Below, in pieces: positions 5,395 to 8,541 of a stretch of DNA of 8,541 bases. The first letter of the stretch is position 1, and every line of letters begins with the position of its first letter. The stretch is taken from NCBI GenBank assembly GCA_913048545.1, contig CAJWWH010000071.1:1-8541 (forward strand), written 5' to 3'. A program made the position numbers and the translations under genes. The notes below the pieces were generated by a model. That model saw only the letters and a program-made list of their open reading frames with translations, made no database searches and was not told where the DNA came from. This DNA is from an uncultured Opitutia bacterium (GTDB lineage Bacteria; Verrucomicrobiota; Verrucomicrobiae; Opitutales; MB11C04).

Positions 5395-6693
5395 ATGACT
5401 TCGACCTTACGCGTCGAAACGATTACCCTGGGCGATGAACTTCTCCTCGGCATTCGTGAGAACGCCCACCTCACCTACCTTGGCAATCAACTTGCCCATC
5501 ACGGAGTTGAACCATCTGCGAATCTTGTTATCCGGGACAACCCGGAAGATATTCGTCTTTTCTTCTCTGATGCCTGGAAGCGCTCTGACCTTGTGATTAC
5601 CACGGGCGGACTCGGTCCCACCACGGATGATATCACCCGCGAAAACATTGCCAAGGCATTGGATGAAGAGCTTGTTTTTGATCCAACTATTGAAAGTGCA
5701 CTCAAGGAAAGATTCAGCGACTTAGCACGTCCGATGCCCGAAATCAATCTTCGCCAGTGCTATCGCCCAGGGAATGCTGAAGTTTTAAAAAACCCGTTTG
5801 GCACCGCTCCCGGTCTTTGGTTAAAAAAAGAAGGGAAAATACTGGTTATGCTCCCCGGTCCATCTCGTGAAATGCATCCAATGTTTGAAGACCAAGTCAT
5901 TCCCAGGCTACAAAAAGAGGGGGTGTTTCCAGAAATTGATTGCTATCTTCAAATCAGAACTGCTGGAATTGGCGAATCAACCGTTGCCGAGAAAGTTGAA
6001 CATTTATTCGAGGGAAAAGATGAACTGTTGGTCGGATATTGTGCCCATGCCGGTATGGTCGATATCCGTTTAAGTTCCCTCAACTCCGAAGTTTTAAATG
6101 AACAGGATTTACACAACCTTGCCGATGCATGCAGGGATGCACTGGGGGAGGATTTTGTTTGTCTCGGAGACCGGACAATTGCCGGGGTCATTTTCCGAGA
6201 ATTGCGTAATCTGGACAAAACTCTTGCAGTCGCGGAGTCCTGCACGGGGGGTTTGCTCTCCTCCTCATTCACCGAAATTCCAGGTATTTCAAAAGTCTTT
6301 CACGGTGGTGCAGTCTGTTACCACAACGATGCAAAAGTACAAATTCTCGATGTCCCAGAGAGCATGCTTGAGCAACATGGTGCCGTTAGCGAGGAAGTGG
6401 CCATTGCCATGGCCACGGGAGCCTGTGAGAAATACGGGGCGGATTACGGTCTGAGCGTGACCGGATTTGCCGGCCCAACCGGGGGCACACAGGTCCTCCC
6501 AGTAGGTTCTATTTATCTTGGATATGCCTCTCCTGTAGGTGTTTGGGCGAAAAAAATCCAGCTTCGTGGAGACCGTGATTCCAACCGAAGACGGGCCGCC
6601 ACTGCTGCACTCGATTGGATGAGAAGAAAACTTCGAAAATATAAATTGGAAGAGGTTTTTGCCGCCGCTGAATCAGGTGATTTTAATATTTAA
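5395..6693 (+). CDS. cinA: CinA family protein (NMN deamidase / ADP-ribose pyrophosphatase type)
   Basis: From the ATG at 5395 the protein has 432 residues, the usual CinA length. The N-terminal two-thirds is the MoCF/COG1058 domain: TLGDELLLGIRENAH (11-25), ITTGGLGPTTDDITRE (68-83), NPFGTAPG (133-140) and MLPGPSREM (152-160). This domain carries pyrophosphatase activity on ADP-ribose in characterised CinA proteins. The C-terminal PncC domain has the AESCTGG motif (280-286) with candidate nucleophile Ser282, followed by Tyr309 and Lys314 (CYHNDAK), then VTGFAGPTGG (355-364) and PVGSIYLG; it deamidates nicotinamide mononucleotide in NAD salvage. Some homologues are competence-induced, but nothing here shows that role. 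A TTG start at 5347 would add 16 residues without family resemblance, so the ATG is chosen. It is divergent from uvrC and 40 bp upstream of holA, so cinA-holA may be one transcript. Confidence 0.92.
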   Translation: MTSTLRVETITLGDELLLGIRENAHLTYLGNQLAHHGVEPSANLVIRDNPEDIRLFFSDAWKRSDLVITTGGLGPTTDDITRENIAKALDEELVFDPTIESALKERFSDLARPMPEINLRQCYRPGNAEVLKNPFGTAPGLWLKKEGKILVMLPGPSREMHPMFEDQVIPRLQKEGVFPEIDCYLQIRTAGIGESTVAEKVEHLFEGKDELLVGYCAHAGMVDIRLSSLNSEVLNEQDLHNLADACRDALGEDFVCLGDRTIAGVIFRELRNLDKTLAVAESCTGGLLSSSFTEIPGISKVFHGGAVCYHNDAKVQILDVPESMLEQHGAVSEEVAIAMATGACEKYGADYGLSVTGFAGPTGGTQVLPVGSIYLGYASPVGVWAKKIQLRGDRDSNRRRAATAALDWMRRKLRKYKLEEVFAAAESGDFNI

Positions 6694-6733
6694 TCTCATC
6701 GCAAATCTCCCCGCTTTTAAAGCATAGCAGTTA

Positions 6734-7834
6734 ATGGCGAAAGAAAGGTTTTTTGCAGTTTTGGGGGATGATGATTTCCTCGTACGCCAACGGGCTAAAG
6801 AGATTTTTGATGAACATCTCTCTCAGTTTCCTGACGACCTGTCCCGTGAGCAAATTGACGGGCGAGCGGATAAAGTCGAAGATGTCGAAAGAATACTCAA
6901 AGATGCACGGACATCCGGTCAAACGCTCTCCCTTTTTGGGGGAGGAAAATTAGTCTGGATCAACGAGGCAAATTTCATTAACCAAACCAGAGTCGGTGCT
7001 GCTCAGGGGTCGAAAGATGCCCTCGAATCGATTAAGTCTTTTCTCGGAAACTTAGGCGAAACGATGGTTATTTTATCTGCCTGCCCGGTTCACCGGGGGC
7101 ACAGTTTTGTTAAATGGTTACAAAAAAATGCAACCTATGAGGATGTCGCCAAGCAGGAAAAAGAAGATGTCGCGTTCAGGCGTTTGGTGGAGGAAACGGC
7201 TCAATCCTGCGAAGTAAATTTTGCCCCCGGTTCCCTTGAATTTCTTGCCGGTAAGATCGGTAGTCACCCGAGACTGGGAGTCGAGGAAACCAAAAAAATG
7301 GCCTCTTATTTGGGAGAAAAAGGATCCACAATAACCGAAGACTTAATCATGGAATTGGTTCCGGACTTTGGAGAAGGCGATTTTTTCGAAGCCACCGAAG
7401 CATTCTTTTCAGGGAATTTAAAATGGACTTTGGAAGCGATTGACCGGCATTTTTTTCATGCCAAGGACGCCCGTCCCCTGCTCAGTAATTTACAGAACCG
7501 TAACCGGTTGCTTATACAACTCCGTGTTCTCGTGGACGGAGGAGAACTTGATTCAAAAGGTCGTATCGGAAAGGATCAATTGGCGAGAATTGCCCAAAAG
7601 CACGCCCACCACTTCTCGGACTCAGGCGATAAAACAACCCTCAATTTATTCACTCAAAATCCGTGGTTTTTGGGTCGCCTCCTCCCGATCACCGATAAAT
7701 TTAACACCCGTCGGTTGATTGATTTACAGGCCGACTTGATTGGAGCCTTTGAAAAGCTTCTCGCTCAACCAAAAGAGGATCAACCCGGTATCCTCAAAGA
7801 CTTAGCCATTCGAACGCTTTCGCATTTTTCTTAG
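6734..7834 (+). CDS. holA: DNA polymerase III, delta subunit
   Basis: A complete 366-residue protein with the delta-subunit layout; delta is the clamp-loader subunit that opens the beta sliding clamp. The N-terminal AAA+-like domain starts FFAVLGDDDFLV (6-17), holds SLFGGGKLVWI (66-76, the strand after the clamp-binding region) and MVILSACP (111-118). The middle helical segment contains KIGSHPRLGVEETKKMA (174-190) followed by ITEDLIMELVPDF (200-212), and the collar domain follows from about 215, with FFEATEAFFSGNLKWTL and helices to the C-terminus. As usual for delta, no Walker A motif is present. Length is slightly above the common 330-345. The gene begins 40 bp after cinA, with no Shine-Dalgarno site visible. 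The phage tail-fibre sequence begins within about 20 bases after its stop, with no terminator between. Confidence 0.85.
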   Translation: MAKERFFAVLGDDDFLVRQRAKEIFDEHLSQFPDDLSREQIDGRADKVEDVERILKDARTSGQTLSLFGGGKLVWINEANFINQTRVGAAQGSKDALESIKSFLGNLGETMVILSACPVHRGHSFVKWLQKNATYEDVAKQEKEDVAFRRLVEETAQSCEVNFAPGSLEFLAGKIGSHPRLGVEETKKMASYLGEKGSTITEDLIMELVPDFGEGDFFEATEAFFSGNLKWTLEAIDRHFFHAKDARPLLSNLQNRNRLLIQLRVLVDGGELDSKGRIGKDQLARIAQKHAHHFSDSGDKTTLNLFTQNPWFLGRLLPITDKFNTRRLIDLQADLIGAFEKLLAQPKEDQPGILKDLAIRTLSHFS

Positions 7835-7852
7835 ATTTCGCTTTCCTCTTGC

Positions 7853-8541
7853 CCATTCGAATACTTCCCTTACTTAAAACAAACAGACGTTAAAGTGTCT
7901 CTTAATGGAACAACTTTAGCAACAACTAAATACACATTCCCAACATCTACATCCATTCAATTTACTAGTGGTACAGCAACTACTACACAAGAATCAACAG
8001 GTGCTCCTAAGACAGGAGTAAAGATTCTTATTTATAGAGATACAGAAGTAGATACAGCTAAAGCTATTTATGCTTCTGGTTCTTCTATAAGAGCGATTGA
8101 TTTAAACGATAACAAAGATCAAGATTTATATTTCCAACAAGAAGTACAAGACTCTGCCAACCCTAAAAACAAACCAGCAATCTTAAATGGTTCTGGAGAT
8201 CCAGATCAAGGGTTTGGTAAAGAAGGTGATGTATATATTGACACATCTGACAATGAAATCTTTGGACCTAAAACTAATGGTTCATGGGGTACTGCTACAG
8301 CTTTAGCTGGAGCTACAGGTGCAACTGGAGCCACAGGTCCGAGTGGTCCAACAGGTCCTCAAGGTTCAACGGGAGCTACAGGTGCTCAAGGTCCAACAGG
8401 TAACACTGGAGCCACTGGTCCAACAGGTGATACAGGTCCTCAAGGAAACACAGGTCCAACTGGACCTCAAGGTCCGACAGGTTCTCAGGGACCAACAGGT
8501 AATACAGGTCCTCAAGGTGCGACAGGAACAGCAGCAACTAT
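7853..8541 (+). CDS. T7-type phage tail fibre protein with collagen-like tract, partial at both ends
   Basis: An open frame with no start codon at its left and no stop before the window end; 229 codons count from the Pro at 7853. It begins [15 protein letters not shown], which matches the T7 tail-fibre N-terminal domain from its FxIPFEYL strand onward; the first 20 or so residues of that domain are missing. The domain closes with [15 protein letters not shown] (about 76-90) and the following QQEVQDSA, where T7 has SILRAYDLN and AEEARD. Residues 118-146 ([15 protein letters not shown], then [11 protein letters not shown]) are the linker often seen ahead of collagen-like repeats in phage and virus fibres. 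From residue 153 a Gly-X-Y tract runs to the window edge. The N-terminal domain anchors the fibre to the portal/tail of podoviruses. AT-rich codons (ACA, AAA, CAA, GGT) contrast with holA. A marine T7-like phage is likely. Confidence 0.85.
8309..8527 (+). repeat. Collagen-like Gly-X-Y coding repeat, 24 unbroken triplets
   Basis: A 9-bp coding periodicity: glycine (GGT or GGA) occurs every third codon 25 times without interruption, from the codon at 8309 to the codon at 8525. The X position holds Ala, Pro, Asn, Ser or Asp; the Y position is Thr in most triplets, otherwise Gln or Ser (for example [12 protein letters not shown]). This is the pattern of phage and bacterial collagen-like triple helices, which lack hydroxyproline. 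The tract loses register in the last codons (GTAAT) or continues beyond the edge. Confidence 0.95.

Noticed and set aside
207..7834. A prophage or satellite element carrying host repair genes
   Set aside because: No integrase, attachment repeats, tRNA target or phage structural block surround uvrC, cinA and holA, and the rDNA at the left end argues for a chimera.
8309..8527. Short tandem repeats as a CRISPR array or satellite
   Set aside because: The 9-bp periodicity is explained by Gly-X-Y codons in an open frame; there are no conserved repeats with unique spacers.

Overview
The window reads as a composite of sequence from at least three kinds of source, not as one natural locus. From left to right it holds: (a) the first 55 bases of a eukaryotic 18S rRNA gene on the minus strand, with GC-rich DNA behind it that fits a 5' external transcribed spacer; (b) a block of small, tightly coupled minus-strand genes of phage type (a staphylococcal-nuclease-like protein and two short hypothetical proteins), with a hairpin-rich GC-rich stretch between them; (c) about 6.8 kb of bacterial chromosome, roughly 1000 to 7834; (d) from about 7850 to the window end, the interior of a T7-type phage tail-fibre gene with a collagen-like Gly-X-Y tract. 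No bridging genes, integrase, att site or other mobile-element hallmark is seen at the three joins, so an assembly or amplification chimera from a mixed (probably marine) sample is the simplest explanation. Every statement about source organisms is inference from protein resemblance.

The bacterial block has two transcription directions out of an 82-bp divergent region (5314-5394). Leftward: uvrC (nucleotide excision repair), then a 2-keto-3-deoxypentonate dehydratase of the FAH family, then an alpha-ketoglutarate semialdehyde dehydrogenase. The last two catalyse the final two steps of the non-phosphorylating (Weimberg-type) oxidation of pentonates to alpha-ketoglutarate. After a 119-bp gap comes a short FHA-like ORF that may be cut by the join. 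Rightward: cinA (NMN deamidase / ADP-ribose pyrophosphatase type) and holA (DNA polymerase III delta subunit). The short UvrC without the usual cysteine cluster, the general absence of Shine-Dalgarno sequences and the medium GC content suggest a marine Verrucomicrobiota (Opitutales-like) bacterium. That assignment is recalled from family resemblance and was not tested.

The left phage block uses strong Shine-Dalgarno sites and start/stop overlaps (ATGA, TGATG), unlike the bacterial block. The right phage block is visibly poorer in GC, with codon use (ACA, GGT, CAA, AAA) unlike the bacterial genes, and may come from a different phage, for example a marine T7-like podovirus.

No convincing new biological system is present. 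The points most worth checking are the three joins, the reduced UvrC, the collagen-like tail fibre, the two-gene pentonate module beside uvrC, and the hairpin cluster at 355-482.
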